DNA of 64,000 nucleotides from Stenotrophomonas sp. BIO128-Bstrain (GCF_030128875.1 NZ_CP124620.1:3410001-3474000); one strand, 5' to 3'; positions 26,340 to 35,460 are shown, counted from the first letter of the stretch. The notes: generated by a model not told the origin, from the letters alone. Made by a program: numbers and translations.

Positions 26340-27588
26340 GGATCGCCTCGCGGGCATCGCGCGGCAGGGTGATCGTCGCTGCCACGCCGGTGGGGAAATT
26401 GGACACGATCGCCACGCCAGCGTGCTCACCGCAGGTCAGGCGCAGGCGTTCGCGCAGGTTCTTCAGGCCGATCCCGGTACCACTGGTGCCCTGCCCGAAC
26501 CCGAGGCCGTCGTCGGCCACGGTGAGGGTGACATGGTCCTCGAAGGCGCGCGCGATGATCCACACCGTGCCGCCGCCGGGTTTGGGTTCCAGGCCGTGTT
26601 TGATCGCGTTCTCGACCAGGGTCTGCAGCGCCATCGAGGGCAGCGGCAGGCTGAGCAGGGCCGGGGGCACGTCCACCTGCAGGGCCAGCCGGGCGCCCAT
26701 GCGGATCTTGAGGATTTCCAGGTAGGCCTGGGTGCGCTCCAGCTCCACGCCCAGGGTCGACATCGATTCCTCCACGCTGGGCAGCGAGCTGCGCAGGTAC
26801 TGGATCAGGTGCCCGAGCATCTGGTCGGCGCGCGGCGGATCGGTCCGGGTCAGCACCTGCGCGTTGGCCAGCGTGTTGTAGAGGAAGTGCGGCTCGACCT
26901 GGGCGTGCAGCAGGTTGAGCTTGGCCACCGACAGTTCCTTCTCGGTCGCGGTCTGCTCGGCGGCGGCCTGCTCGTCGCGGCGCTGCTCGGCCACCCGGCG
27001 GGTGATCGCACGGCCGACCGCTTCGGCGTTCTCGTGGTTGCTGCCTTCGTCGACCGCGAGCAGATCGGCCCAGACCCCGGCATCGGGCTCGAACAGCAGG
27101 GTCACGCTGCTGGTGCCCTGCCCCGGCGTCACGGTGGCGAGCACGCTGTTGCGCTTGATCGCCAGCCGCGCAGGCAGGTTCCAGCGGGACGGCGGGCGGC
27201 CGTTGTAGGGATCCACGCGGCGCACGTAGGCACGCACCTGCAGGCTGCCCGGTGCACTTTCGATGTCTTCCACGCGTGGCAGCTCGGCGATGGCGGCTTC
27301 CACCAGGGCAAAGGCCGGGCCGGCATCCATCGGCACCTCGATCTGGCGGCGCTGGCGGCTGGACAGGGTGGCCGCGTCCAGGCGCCCGGCGACGTGCTGC
27401 ACGCGCCGGATATGGGCGATGCAGCTGCCCAGGGCGGTCACCATCACGAACAGGGCCAGCAGGCCGAACACCCAGCCGGGGCCTTCGTCCATGCCATGGA
27501 AGAAGCCACTCCAGACAAACCCCGCCACCACGATGGCGGCGGCCCAGGCCAACAGGATGCGGAAAATCAGGGAGAGGCTGGCGAACAC
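26329..27588 (-). CDS. LytS/AlgZ-type sensor histidine kinase
   Basis: About 419 residues. Two membrane helices near the N-terminus (about 8-28 and 38-58) precede a sensor/linker region, a His_kinase domain with LLHAQVEPHFLYNTLAN (phospho-acceptor His in EPHFLYN) and an HATPase_c domain with LVENAIKHG and DDGLGFG. The PHFLYN signature identifies the LytS/AlgZ group that pairs with LytTR regulators. The start is uncertain: GTG 27588 is the most plausible, because the open frame upstream runs through the SMAG repeat array. Confidence 0.87.
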   Translation of the reverse strand: MFASLSLIFRILLAWAAAIVVAGFVWSGFFHGMDEGPGWVFGLLALFVMVTALGSCIAHIRRVQHVAGRLDAATLSSRQRRQIEVPMDAGPAFALVEAAIAELPRVEDIESAPGSLQVRAYVRRVDPYNGRPPSRWNLPARLAIKRNSVLATVTPGQGTSSVTLLFEPDAGVWADLLAVDEGSNHENAEAVGRAITRRVAEQRRDEQAAAEQTATEKELSVAKLNLLHAQVEPHFLYNTLANAQVLTRTDPPRADQMLGHLIQYLRSSLPSVEESMSTLGVELERTQAYLEILKIRMGARLALQVDVPPALLSLPLPSMALQTLVENAIKHGLEPKPGGGTVWIIARAFEDHVTLTVADDGLGFGQGTSGTGIGLKNLRERLRLTCGEHAGVAIVSNFPTGVAATITLPRDAREAIHAA

Positions 27589-27686
27589 GGCGGCGTCATC
27601 ACATAGGGAGTGAGGCGAGCATAGCCCTGCCGCCAGCGGGAACAAGCGGCATGCGACGAAGGCGGGGTTTGGGGGGACGAAGCGGT

Positions 27687-27882
27687 GTAGAGCCACCCCA
27701 TGGGTGGCTGGCCTTCTTCCGGAACCGCGAAGCCACGCATGGCGTGGCTCTACGTCTGGGTTCGAGACCGCGAAGCCACGCATGGCGTGGCTCTACGTCT
27801 GGGTTCGAGACCGCGAAGCCACGCATGGCGTGGCTCTACGTCTGGGTTCGAGACCGCGAAGCCACGCATGGCGTGGCTCTAC
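27687..27882. repeat. Tandem SMAG array: four exact 43-bp units plus one variant
   Basis: Four tandem copies with a 43-bp period; the palindrome AGCCACGC-AT-GGCGTGGCT followed by CTAC starts at 27731, 27774, 27817 and 27860. The connecting sequence GTCTGGGTTCGAGACCGCGA is identical in the three complete intervals. A fifth, inverted SMAG element of different sequence (GTAGAGCCACCCC with GGGTGGCT) is at 27687-27709. Read on the minus strand each unit begins GTAGAGCC, the SMAG hallmark. The array lies between the M28 peptidase and kinase genes. Confidence 0.9.
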
Positions 27883-27890
27883 AGCGGGGG

Positions 27891-27914
27891 GTCCGGCCGG
27901 CGTGCCGGCCGGAC
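27891..27914. terminator. Perfect GC hairpin downstream of the M28 peptidase gene
   Basis: GTCCGGCCGGC and GCCGGCCGGAC form an 11-bp perfect stem with a 2-base spacer. It starts 5 bp after the peptidase stop. No T-run follows on the minus strand (a C-run does), so it may act as a 3' stabilising structure rather than an intrinsic terminator. Confidence 0.4.
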
Positions 27915-27919
27915 TCGTC

Positions 27920-29569
27920 TTAATTCCGCTCGGCGGCGCTGGCGTCACGCGGGGCGCGGAACTGGGAGTCTTCGCTCCAGTTCGGCCAGGCGCGCGAGTT
28001 GGCCAGCTGGTTGCCCAGCGTGTACAGCACTTCCAGATCGCGCGAGGCACCGGCGAAGGTCCAGTCCGGCTGCCACTCATCGCCCTGCTGGTGATAGCGC
28101 TTGGCGGTGTAGTCATCCGAAGCGGCCTTGCCGGCCGCCACGCCCCCCTCCACCCAATCCTGGCCCGCCGAGTACGACACTGCCGGCACGCCACGCTTGG
28201 CGAACGGGAAGTGATCGGAGCGGAAGAACAGGCCGGCTTCCGGCTTCGGGTCCGGCGTGTAGCGGATGTCCCAGCCCTTGGCCACGTCCTTGAGCTGGTC
28301 CAGCAGTTCCAGCTTGGCCGAGCCGTAGATCCCGAAGTCACGCGAGGGGCTGAAGGGCGCCATGCCGTCCATGTTGATCAGCGCAACGGTCTTGCCCAGC
28401 GGGTACAGCGGGTGGGTGGCGTAGTACTCCGAGCCGAGCAGGCCCTTTTCCTCGGCGGTCACGGCCAGGAACAGCACCGACCGCTCCGGGCGCTTGCCCT
28501 TGGCGAAGCCACGGGCCAGTTCGATCAGCGAGGCGGTGCCGCTGGCGTTGTCCAGCGCGCCGTTGAAGATGGTGTCACCGTTCGCGTCCGGCTTGCCCAC
28601 GCCGATGTGGTCCCAGTGGGCGCTGTAGATCACCGTCTCGTCGGGATGCTTGCTGCCTTCCAGGCGCGCGGCCACGTTGTGCGAGGTGATCACCTCGGTC
28701 TTGACCGCGTACTTGGCCGAGAAGGTCTCGCCCTTCAGCTCCACCGGCTTGAAATCACGGGTCTGGGCCTGCTTCTTGAGCGCCTCGAAATCCAGGCCCG
28801 AACGCTTGAACAGCTCCACCGCCAGATCGCGCTGGATCCAGCCTTCCAGCAGCGGATGCGCCTCGGCCGGGTTGTCGCGGACCACGTCGAACATGGTGTT
28901 GGTGTTGGAGCCGGCCACGGTGGCCCAGCCGTACGAGGCCGGCGCGGTCTCGTGCACGATCAGCACGCCGAGGGCCCCCTGGCGCGCGCCCTCTTCGTAC
29001 TTGTAGGTCCAGCGGCCGTAGTAGGTCATGCCCTTGCCGTCGAAGTCGCCCTGGCCGCTTTCGAAGTCCGGATCGTTGATCAGCACGACGGCGATCTTGC
29101 CCTTCAGGTCCACGCCCTTGAAATCGTCCCAGTTGCGCTCGGCGGCCTTGACGCCGTAGCCGAGGAAGACCAGCGGCGCGTTCTTGATGTCCACCGCGCT
29201 GGCCCCGTTCATCGCGGCGCGTACAGCGATTTCCTTGCCCTGGCTCAGCGTCTGCGGCTTGCCCTTGCTGCTCAACGACAGGCTCGGGGTGCCGACGATA
29301 TCGCCCTTGAGCAGCGGCACGGCCTGGGTCCACAGGCGCTTGCCGTCCTTGAGGTCGCCGCCCGGCTGCAGGCCCGCCGCTGCGAACTGCTTGCTCAGGA
29401 AGGCGATGGTCTTCTCTTCACCGGCAGTGGCCGGCGAGCGGCCTTCGTAGGCGTCCGACGCCAGTTCCTTGACGTCGGCGGAGATCCGCGCGCCATCGAA
29501 TTTGGGGGTGGCGGCCATCAAGGCCGACGACACCGACAACGCCAACAGGCTGATTACCACACGCTTCAC
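27920..29569 (-). CDS. M28 family zinc aminopeptidase, secreted
   Basis: About 549 residues with a signal peptide (KRVVISLLALSVSSALMA), so periplasmic or secreted. A PA domain (about 130-260) is inserted before the M28 catalytic domain. Catalytic features are AHWDHIGVG (His and Asp ligands), DNASGTASLIE, TAEEKGLLGSEYY (Glu-Glu) and RSDHFPFAKRGVPA (His ligand). Members remove N-terminal residues from peptides with two zinc ions. A GTG at 29569, preceded by AGGTG, is proposed as start; an ATG four codons upstream is the alternative. Confidence 0.9.
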   Translation of the reverse strand: MKRVVISLLALSVSSALMAATPKFDGARISADVKELASDAYEGRSPATAGEEKTIAFLSKQFAAAGLQPGGDLKDGKRLWTQAVPLLKGDIVGTPSLSLSSKGKPQTLSQGKEIAVRAAMNGASAVDIKNAPLVFLGYGVKAAERNWDDFKGVDLKGKIAVVLINDPDFESGQGDFDGKGMTYYGRWTYKYEEGARQGALGVLIVHETAPASYGWATVAGSNTNTMFDVVRDNPAEAHPLLEGWIQRDLAVELFKRSGLDFEALKKQAQTRDFKPVELKGETFSAKYAVKTEVITSHNVAARLEGSKHPDETVIYSAHWDHIGVGKPDANGDTIFNGALDNASGTASLIELARGFAKGKRPERSVLFLAVTAEEKGLLGSEYYATHPLYPLGKTVALINMDGMAPFSPSRDFGIYGSAKLELLDQLKDVAKGWDIRYTPDPKPEAGLFFRSDHFPFAKRGVPAVSYSAGQDWVEGGVAAGKAASDDYTAKRYHQQGDEWQPDWTFAGASRDLEVLYTLGNQLANSRAWPNWSEDSQFRAPRDASAAERN

Positions 29570-29638
29570 GCTGCACCTCATGACTGACCGACAATCGCCC
29601 GAGTGTAGGCCAGAGCCGCCGCGCAGTGCAGTGCCGGT

Positions 29639-30892
29639 CTACACGGCTGCCGCACGGGCCAGCAGCATCGCCTTCTCACGCGCATTGGCGGTCAGCGCGG
29701 CCGCACGCTGGAATGCCGCCCGTGCTTCGGCGTGCCGCCCCAGCTGGGCAAGCAGGTCGCCCTGCACCGCAGCCAGCGGCGCATAGTCGCGCAGCCGCGC
29801 ATCGTCACCGAGCGCATCGACCAGCGGCCACGCGGCCGCCGCGCCCTGGGCCCGCGACAGCGCCACCGCATGGTTCAACGCCACCACCGGCGAGGGCTGG
29901 CGCTGTGCCAGCCGTGCGTACAGCGCGGTCATCCGCGCCCAGTCGGTGTCGTCGGCACGGCGCGCGCGTGCGTGGCACTCGGCGATGGCCGCCTGCAATG
30001 CATAGGGATCGTCACCGCCACCGAGTGCCACCGCCTGCTGCAGGGCGGCCTGGCCACGGGCGATCTGCAACCAGTCCCAGCGCGTGCGGTCCTGGTCGGG
30101 CAGCAGGATCGGCGTGCCGGTGGCATCGGTGCGGGCGGCGGTGCGCGAGGCCTGCAGTTCCATCAGGGCGAGCAACCCCTGCACCTGCGGCCAGGTCGGC
30201 AACCGACTGGCGAGCACGCGGCCCAGCCGCAGCGCTTCGTCGCACAGGGCCGGGCGCATCCAGTCATCGCCGGCACTGGCCGCATAGCCTTCGTTGAAGA
30301 TCAGGTAGACCACCTCCAGCACCGAGGCCAGGCGCTCCGGCAACGCCGCCTGGCGCGGCACTTCGAATGGCACCTGCTTGTGCGCCAGCGTGCGCTTGGC
30401 GCGCACGATGCGCTGGGCAATGGTGGGCTCCGGCGCGAGGAACGCGCGTGCGATCTCATCGGTGGTCAGGCCGCCGAGCAGCCGTAGCGTCAGCGCGACA
30501 CGCGCGTCGGCGGCCAGGACCGGATGACAGGCAACGAACATCAGCCGCAGCAGGTCATCGCCGATGTCGTCTTCCAGCGCATCGCTGTCGTCCGGCGCCG
30601 GCAACGGCAGCGGCGCCAGCGCGCTGCCGAACTGCGCGTGCTGGCCGGCGACGCGCTGGTGCTGGCGCAGCACATCGATGGCGCGGTTGCGCGCAGTGGT
30701 CATCAGCCACGCTCCGGGATTGTCCGGCACGCCCTGGCTGGGCCAGCGCTCCAGCGCGGCCAGCCAGGTGTCCTGGACCAGCTCTTCGGCACGGCCGACA
30801 TCGCCGCCGAGCAGGCGGGTCAGGCGGGCGGTCAACACTGGCGACTCCATGCGCCAGATCGTCTCCAGTCGTTGCGTCAGTGCCGTGTCCAT
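29639..30892 (-). CDS. ECF42-like RNA polymerase sigma factor with long C-terminal extension
   Basis: About 417 residues, more than twice the length of a usual ECF sigma factor. Sigma region 2 (about 20-85; AEELVQDTWLAALERW, AWLMTTARNRAIDVLR) and region 4 (about 120-180; LTLRLLGGLTTDEIARAFL) are followed by a 230-residue helical, TPR-like extension (GYAASAG, LLALMELQASR, NHAVA). This is the ECF42 layout; those genes are commonly next to YciI/DGPF-domain genes, and two such genes are present here. No anti-sigma factor is adjacent; the extension is thought to control activity in the group. Confidence 0.87.
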   Translation of the reverse strand: MDTALTQRLETIWRMESPVLTARLTRLLGGDVGRAEELVQDTWLAALERWPSQGVPDNPGAWLMTTARNRAIDVLRQHQRVAGQHAQFGSALAPLPLPAPDDSDALEDDIGDDLLRLMFVACHPVLAADARVALTLRLLGGLTTDEIARAFLAPEPTIAQRIVRAKRTLAHKQVPFEVPRQAALPERLASVLEVVYLIFNEGYAASAGDDWMRPALCDEALRLGRVLASRLPTWPQVQGLLALMELQASRTAARTDATGTPILLPDQDRTRWDWLQIARGQAALQQAVALGGGDDPYALQAAIAECHARARRADDTDWARMTALYARLAQRQPSPVVALNHAVALSRAQGAAAAWPLVDALGDDARLRDYAPLAAVQGDLLAQLGRHAEARAAFQRAAALTANAREKAMLLARAAAV

Positions 30893-30962
30893 GCGGCTGA
30901 TCAAACCACCGGTACGGCGCGGGGACAAGCCGCGCGGGGGGGTGCCATCACGCCGGCCCAGA

Positions 30963-31385
30963 TCAGGGCTGCTTCATGCAGTTGACCATCCACGGCTTGC
31001 CGTAACGGTCGATGAGAAAGCCCCAACGGTGGGCCCAGAAGGTTTCGGTGATCGGCATCTTGATCTCGCCACCGTCGGCCAGCGCGTTGAACACGCGCTC
31101 GGCCTCCTCGATCGAATCCACATCGATGTTGATCGTGGTACTGCCCTGCCCGTCGGAAGACGGGCCATCGGCGGCCATCAGGATCGCGGACCCCACTTCC
31201 AGCTGGCTGTGCGCGACGTGGTCCAGTGTCTCCGGCGGCATCTCGCCACAGCCCTCCTGGCTTTCCATGGGCGGCATGTCGCGGTACTTCATTTCAGAGG
31301 TGACCTTGCCGCCGAGCACCTGCGCGTAGAAGGCCATGGCCTCATGGGTCTTGCCGTTGAAGCCGAGGAACGGAATCAGTTTCAT
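30963..31385 (-). CDS. VOC family protein (glyoxalase/PhnB-like)
   Basis: 140-residue vicinal-oxygen-chelate fold protein of the PhnB-like group: KLIPFLGFNGKTHEAMAFYAQVLGG at the start, and ETFWAHRWGFLIDRYGKPWMVN at the end. Such proteins bind a metal or small molecule with paired beta-alpha-beta modules; many are dioxygenases, lyases or antibiotic-binding proteins. It lies between the ECF42 sigma gene (70-bp gap) and a YciI gene (27-bp gap) on the same strand, so it is probably part of the sigma-associated operon. Confidence 0.82.
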   Translation of the reverse strand: MKLIPFLGFNGKTHEAMAFYAQVLGGKVTSEMKYRDMPPMESQEGCGEMPPETLDHVAHSQLEVGSAILMAADGPSSDGQGSTTINIDVDSIEEAERVFNALADGGEIKMPITETFWAHRWGFLIDRYGKPWMVNCMKQP

Positions 31386-31412
31386 GGGAATGCTCCAGGG
31401 GTGCGGGGGGAA

Positions 31413-31832
31413 TCAATCGGCGGTGCCGATCTGGTCGCGCAGACGCTGTTCCTGCGCCTGCAATTCGGGAGTGAAGGCCGCGCCGAAATCCTCGGCACTG
31501 AGGATCGGCCGCAGCTCGACCACATCCCCGGCAGCGAAGGGTGCGCGCTTGAGCCATTCGGTGGCCTCGTCCAGCGAGCGCACCTGCCACAGCCAGAACC
31601 CGCAGACCAGCTCGCGGGTTTCGGCGAACGGCCCATCGATCACCCGCGGCGGCTCGCTGCCGAAGGCCACGCGGCGGGCGCGCGAGGTCGGGTGCAGGCC
31701 CTCGCCGGCCAGCATGATCCCGGCCTGGACCAACTGCTCGTTGTACGCGCCCATCGCGCGGATTTCCTGCTCGGTCGGCAATTGACCGGCCTCGGTGGCG
31801 GCGGTTGCCTTGACCAGTACCATGACTTTCAC
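31413..31832 (-). CDS. YciI/DGPF-domain protein, sigma-factor associated
   Basis: 139-residue YciI-like ferredoxin-fold protein. It contains the diagnostic VIDGPFAETRELVCGFWLW, the DGPF motif. GTG 31832 is the proposed start because GGAG lies upstream at good spacing (CAGGAGCACCCC before GTG); the first ATG is three codons later. The DGPF family is the usual genomic companion of ECF42 sigma factors. First gene of the unit that leads to VOC and sigma genes. Confidence 0.82.
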   Translation of the reverse strand: MKVMVLVKATAATEAGQLPTEQEIRAMGAYNEQLVQAGIMLAGEGLHPTSRARRVAFGSEPPRVIDGPFAETRELVCGFWLWQVRSLDEATEWLKRAPFAAGDVVELRPILSAEDFGAAFTPELQAQEQRLRDQIGTAD

Positions 31833-32019
31833 GGGGTGCTCCTGTGTGCCAGCCCGGAACCCGGGCCGTTCACTGGATACAACGTGCCAAGGGGATGGAA
31901 ATCGACACGCACGACGAACTATTTTTTCGTCGCTGAACAGGGCCGCGCTGCGGCGCTGCAACACGCCATGACCGCGGGCTGGGGCATCATGCGGTTTCCC
32001 CGCCCACCCTGGTCCGGCC

Positions 32020-32394
32020 ATGCAATTTCTTCTGCTGATCTATATCGACGAGGGCCTGTTGCAGGCCCTGCCCGGCGACGAATACGACCGCCTGATGCAT
32101 GACTGCCTGCACCACGCCGACCGCCTGCAGGCCGAGGGTACCCTGGTGCTCGCCCAGAAGCTGGAACCGGTGGACAGCGCGCGCACGCTGCGCGTGCGCC
32201 AGGGCCAGACCCGCATCACCGATGGCCCGTTCGCCGAAACCCACGAACTGCTGGCCGGCTTCAACCTGATCAACGCGCCCGACCACGCCGAGGCGATGCG
32301 CATCGCCCAGCAGTTCCCGTGGTCGCGCTTCGGCAGCATCGAGGTACGTCCGCTGGCCGACATGGACGCCGAACGCGTACGCGTCGGCGCCTGA
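32020..32394 (+). CDS. YciI/DGPF-domain protein (second copy)
   Basis: 124-residue YciI-family protein: MQFLLLIYIDE, then ITDGPFAETHELLAGFNLI and IEVRPLAD. It is divergent from the first YciI gene, with 187 bp between. The intervening region holds a small dyad (CGACGAA at 31912-31918 and TTCGTCG at 31926-31932) that could be a shared regulatory site. Its position makes it a likely second target or partner of the ECF42 sigma factor. Confidence 0.8.
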   Translation: MQFLLLIYIDEGLLQALPGDEYDRLMHDCLHHADRLQAEGTLVLAQKLEPVDSARTLRVRQGQTRITDGPFAETHELLAGFNLINAPDHAEAMRIAQQFPWSRFGSIEVRPLADMDAERVRVGA

Positions 32395-32400
32395 CACCGC

Positions 32401-34485
32401 TCAAGGCAACAGCGTGATCTTCAGATCGCGCGGGCCGATGGCCTCATTGCCGCTGTAGTCGCACGCACTGGCCCGCAGGATGTATTCGCCGGCCGGCAAT
32501 ACATCCGGTTGCCAGCGTCCGGTCTCGACCACCCCATCGCGCACCGTGTTGGTGACCAGGTAGCGGAACCGGGTGACCGCGCTGCCATGCACGGTGATGC
32601 CGCTGTCCGGCGCGTAGGCCACGCGGGTGGCGCTGTCTTCGCGCGGCATCCGGTTGAACACGATGTTGAAGCGCGGCTGCTCGTACCCGGCCAGCGGCTG
32701 GCCCTGCGCATCCAGGACCTGGTAGCCGACCTGGTACAGCCCCAGCCGGCGCCGTGGCAGATTGCGGTCCACCTGGTCCCACGCCTCCACCACGATCTGC
32801 ACGCCCGGGCCTTGGCGCGGGATCGCGACGCGTCCGTCGGCCCCCGCCTTGACCGGCTGGTCCAGATCGTCCAGCACGGCGACCTCGGTGATGCGCGGCG
32901 CGAACGTATCGGCGTAACCGGTGAAGCCCAGTGCCACCGCATTGCGCTCGAAACCACTGGCGCCCACGCTCAGGTGGACATGCGCCATCCGGTTGATGCT
33001 GCCCAAGGCTTCGCCGGCGGCGAACCGGGTGCCGCGACGCACGCGGATGCGTTCGAGCTTGCCGTCCTCACCGGACACCTGCTGCCAGCGCGCATCGAAC
33101 GGCCGATCGCGCGGATCGCGGCCCACCTTCATATGGATGTATTTGAGCCGACCCAGCGAAAGGCCTTCGGCCTGGCCGCCGACCGACCACGCCGCGAACG
33201 GCGTATCGACTTTGCCATCGGCGATCGCCAACACCGGCTGGCCGACATCGCCGCGGATATCGAACCCGCCATGCAGATGGTGCCGACTCTCGCCTTTGAA
33301 GTCCCCGCGCACCTCACCCAACGTGCCGACCACTTCGTGCCACCCGTCCTCCGGAGCCAGGGGCCACCGGCCGGCGGTGTCGGGCAAGGGGGCCTCCGGT
33401 GCCGGGCCGATCAACGCCGGCGGCGCCGTCTGCCCCGGCCCGAGGGCACGCAGCCGGTGCACGCGGTAGGAGGCGGCATCGGCCAGATAGAGGCCGCCCT
33501 CGGCATCCAGCGCGAGTGCAGTGGGCCGCGCAAAGCGGGGCTGCGGCGGTACCCCCGCCAGTGCCAGCTGATGGCCCTGGGCCGAGATCTGCACCACCTT
33601 GCCGTTGATGTCGCTGGCGTAGATCACCCCGTCATGGGTCACCGCCAGCGCCATCGGTCCGCTGAGCAGGCCGCCATCGGCGAGCCGGGTGCCCAGCGTG
33701 CCATCCGGGGCGAGTTGGCGGATCGCGTTGTTGAACAGATCGGCGATCAGCAGGTTGCCGTGCGGATCCAGTGCCAGCGCCACCGGCGTATCCAGGCGGG
33801 TGGCCGCCCCGATGCCATCGACCAGGCCCGGACGCTCGCCACCGGCGACGGTGTGCACCCGTCCATCGGGTTCGATGACGCGGATGCGGTCGTTGTAGGT
33901 ATCGGCCACGAAGACGCGGCCGCCCGCATCCACCGCCACGCCCATCGGCGCATCGAAGCGCGCCTGGGTGGCCGGGCCATCGACGAACCCCCGCTGACCA
34001 TCACCGGCCAGCGTGCTTACCGTGCCATCGACCGCGATGCGGCGGATCACGTGGTTGCCGGTATCGGCAACATAGACATTGCCGCCTGCATCCAGTGCGA
34101 TCCCGGAGGGCGTGTTGAACTGCGCCTGCAGGGCGGCGCCATCGCGCCAACCCTCGCCCTGCCCGGCCAGCGTGTCCACGCGACCGTCGGGATGGACGCG
34201 GCGGATGCGGTTGTTGTCGCCGGCATCGGCGATGTAGACCACGCCATGTGTGTCCACGGCCAGGCCGTACGGATCGGCGAAGCGCGCCTGGGCTGCGGGG
34301 CCTTCCGTACTGCCGCCTACGCCGTCGCCGGCCAGTACGCTGATCGCCGGCGTCCAGCCCAGGGCCGTCGCCACCGGGCCCGGTGGCGGTGCCGGCGCGG
34401 CCGGTTCACGCAGGAAGGTCCAAACCAGCGCTGCCGCCATCAGAGCGGCGATCAGCACCACCATCGTCCATCGTCCGCGCGTCAT
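32401..34485 (-). CDS. NHL beta-propeller / M23-like peptidase fusion, membrane anchored
   Basis: 694 residues. An N-terminal membrane helix (about 8-28) anchors a periplasmic NHL beta-propeller made of at least five repeats (about 45-350; PYGLAVDTHG, PSGIALDAGG, VADTGNHVIRRI). A second part (about 385-520) has the LytM/M23 peptidase pattern: HLHGGFDIRGDVG (His403, His405) and the HVH motif at 502-504. A beta-rich tail follows. M23 enzymes cut peptidoglycan cross-links, but the spacing differs from classic members and activity is unproven. AAGGAT precedes the chosen ATG. A lytic transglycosylase gene lies next upstream on the same strand. Confidence 0.78.
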   Translation of the reverse strand: MTRGRWTMVVLIAALMAAALVWTFLREPAAPAPPPGPVATALGWTPAISVLAGDGVGGSTEGPAAQARFADPYGLAVDTHGVVYIADAGDNNRIRRVHPDGRVDTLAGQGEGWRDGAALQAQFNTPSGIALDAGGNVYVADTGNHVIRRIAVDGTVSTLAGDGQRGFVDGPATQARFDAPMGVAVDAGGRVFVADTYNDRIRVIEPDGRVHTVAGGERPGLVDGIGAATRLDTPVALALDPHGNLLIADLFNNAIRQLAPDGTLGTRLADGGLLSGPMALAVTHDGVIYASDINGKVVQISAQGHQLALAGVPPQPRFARPTALALDAEGGLYLADAASYRVHRLRALGPGQTAPPALIGPAPEAPLPDTAGRWPLAPEDGWHEVVGTLGEVRGDFKGESRHHLHGGFDIRGDVGQPVLAIADGKVDTPFAAWSVGGQAEGLSLGRLKYIHMKVGRDPRDRPFDARWQQVSGEDGKLERIRVRRGTRFAAGEALGSINRMAHVHLSVGASGFERNAVALGFTGYADTFAPRITEVAVLDDLDQPVKAGADGRVAIPRQGPGVQIVVEAWDQVDRNLPRRRLGLYQVGYQVLDAQGQPLAGYEQPRFNIVFNRMPREDSATRVAYAPDSGITVHGSAVTRFRYLVTNTVRDGVVETGRWQPDVLPAGEYILRASACDYSGNEAIGPRDLKITLLP

Positions 34486-34686
34486 CGCTATCCTTGCTGC
34501 TATTCGGGACACGACCTTAGCCGCTCGTGGCGTGCCTGCAAACCCTGCACGCCGGGAGCGCTCATGGTCCACGCGCGCTGGCAGCCGCCCACGCAGCGTG
34601 CCGAGGTCAAGGCGGCGGTGAACACGGTGGGCCGCGTGGCGACCCATGCGCGGTACTGCGCGTGACGTTTCGCCCTGGAGCAGCGC

Positions 34687-35460
34687 CTACTTCGCCGGCG
34701 TCTCCACCTTGAACCCCATCGCCTCGCGATAGCGCACATACAGCGCGCTGACCTTCTCCACGTAGGCCAGCGTTTCCGCATACGGCGGCACGCCTTTGTA
34801 GCGGGTCACCGCACCGATGCCGGCGTTGTACGCGGCGGCCGCCAGCACGCGGTCGCCTTTGTACCGGCGCAACAACGCCTTCATGTAGCGCGCGCCCCCG
34901 CTGATCGACTGCTCGGCCGAGAGCGGATCGGCCACGCCGTATTCGGTGGCGGTATCGGGCATCAGCTGCATCACGCCCTGCGCGCCCTTGGGTGAGATCG
35001 CGCCGGCATCGAAACCGCTTTCGGCATGGGCGATCGCACGCAGCCAGGCATCGTCCACGCCGGTGGCCTTGGCCGCCGCCTTGAACTGCTTGGCGTGCCG
35101 GTTCAACTGCGGCGCGCCGACCTTGCCCAGGCCCTCGTGCGCCGGTTCGCCCGGTGGGGTGGCCACGGTGAACTTCAGGAAGACGCGCGAGCCCGGCAGG
35201 TTGCGGGTCGAGTAGACCAGTGCACCGTCCTGCTCACGTTCGTACAGGGTGCCGCTGAAGACGCCCATGTTGCCCCACAGGTTGGGGGTCTGCACGGCGT
35301 TGTCGTCGATCTGCTGCGGGGTGCACCTGGAGCCGGGCTCGGGTGCCGTGGCCAGACTGACCGTGTTGCTCTGCACGCAGCGATAGACCGTGCGCGCCGA
35401 TGCCAGGCCAGGCAGCAGCAACGACAACAGGGCCAACGCGGCAGGCAGGGTCGGATTCAT
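34687..35460 (-). CDS. Lytic transglycosylase, SLT domain
   Basis: 257-residue periplasmic peptidoglycan lytic transglycosylase. A signal peptide (MNPTLPAALALLSLLLPGLASA) precedes a Cys-containing DUF4124-like N-terminal region (YRCVQ, SRCTPQQ), then the goose-lysozyme-like SLT domain (about 120-245). The catalytic acid is Glu147 in AHAESGFD; GAQGVMQLMPDTA and AAYNAGIGAV are the other SLT motifs. It cleaves glycan strands to give anhydro-muropeptides. The small gap before the NHL/M23 gene suggests cell-wall related context. Confidence 0.9.
   Translation of the reverse strand: MNPTLPAALALLSLLLPGLASARTVYRCVQSNTVSLATAPEPGSRCTPQQIDDNAVQTPNLWGNMGVFSGTLYEREQDGALVYSTRNLPGSRVFLKFTVATPPGEPAHEGLGKVGAPQLNRHAKQFKAAAKATGVDDAWLRAIAHAESGFDAGAISPKGAQGVMQLMPDTATEYGVADPLSAEQSISGGARYMKALLRRYKGDRVLAAAAYNAGIGAVTRYKGVPPYAETLAYVEKVSALYVRYREAMGFKVETPAK

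Noticed and set aside
27726..27882. Regularly spaced repeats that look like a CRISPR array
   Set aside because: The whole 43-bp unit, including the part that would be spacer, is identical; no cas genes are near. It is a tandem SMAG array.
34500..34781. 93-codon minus-strand frame between the NHL/M23 and transglycosylase genes
   Set aside because: Overlaps the transglycosylase 3' end, Arg-rich shadow-like first half; the later part has no start signal.
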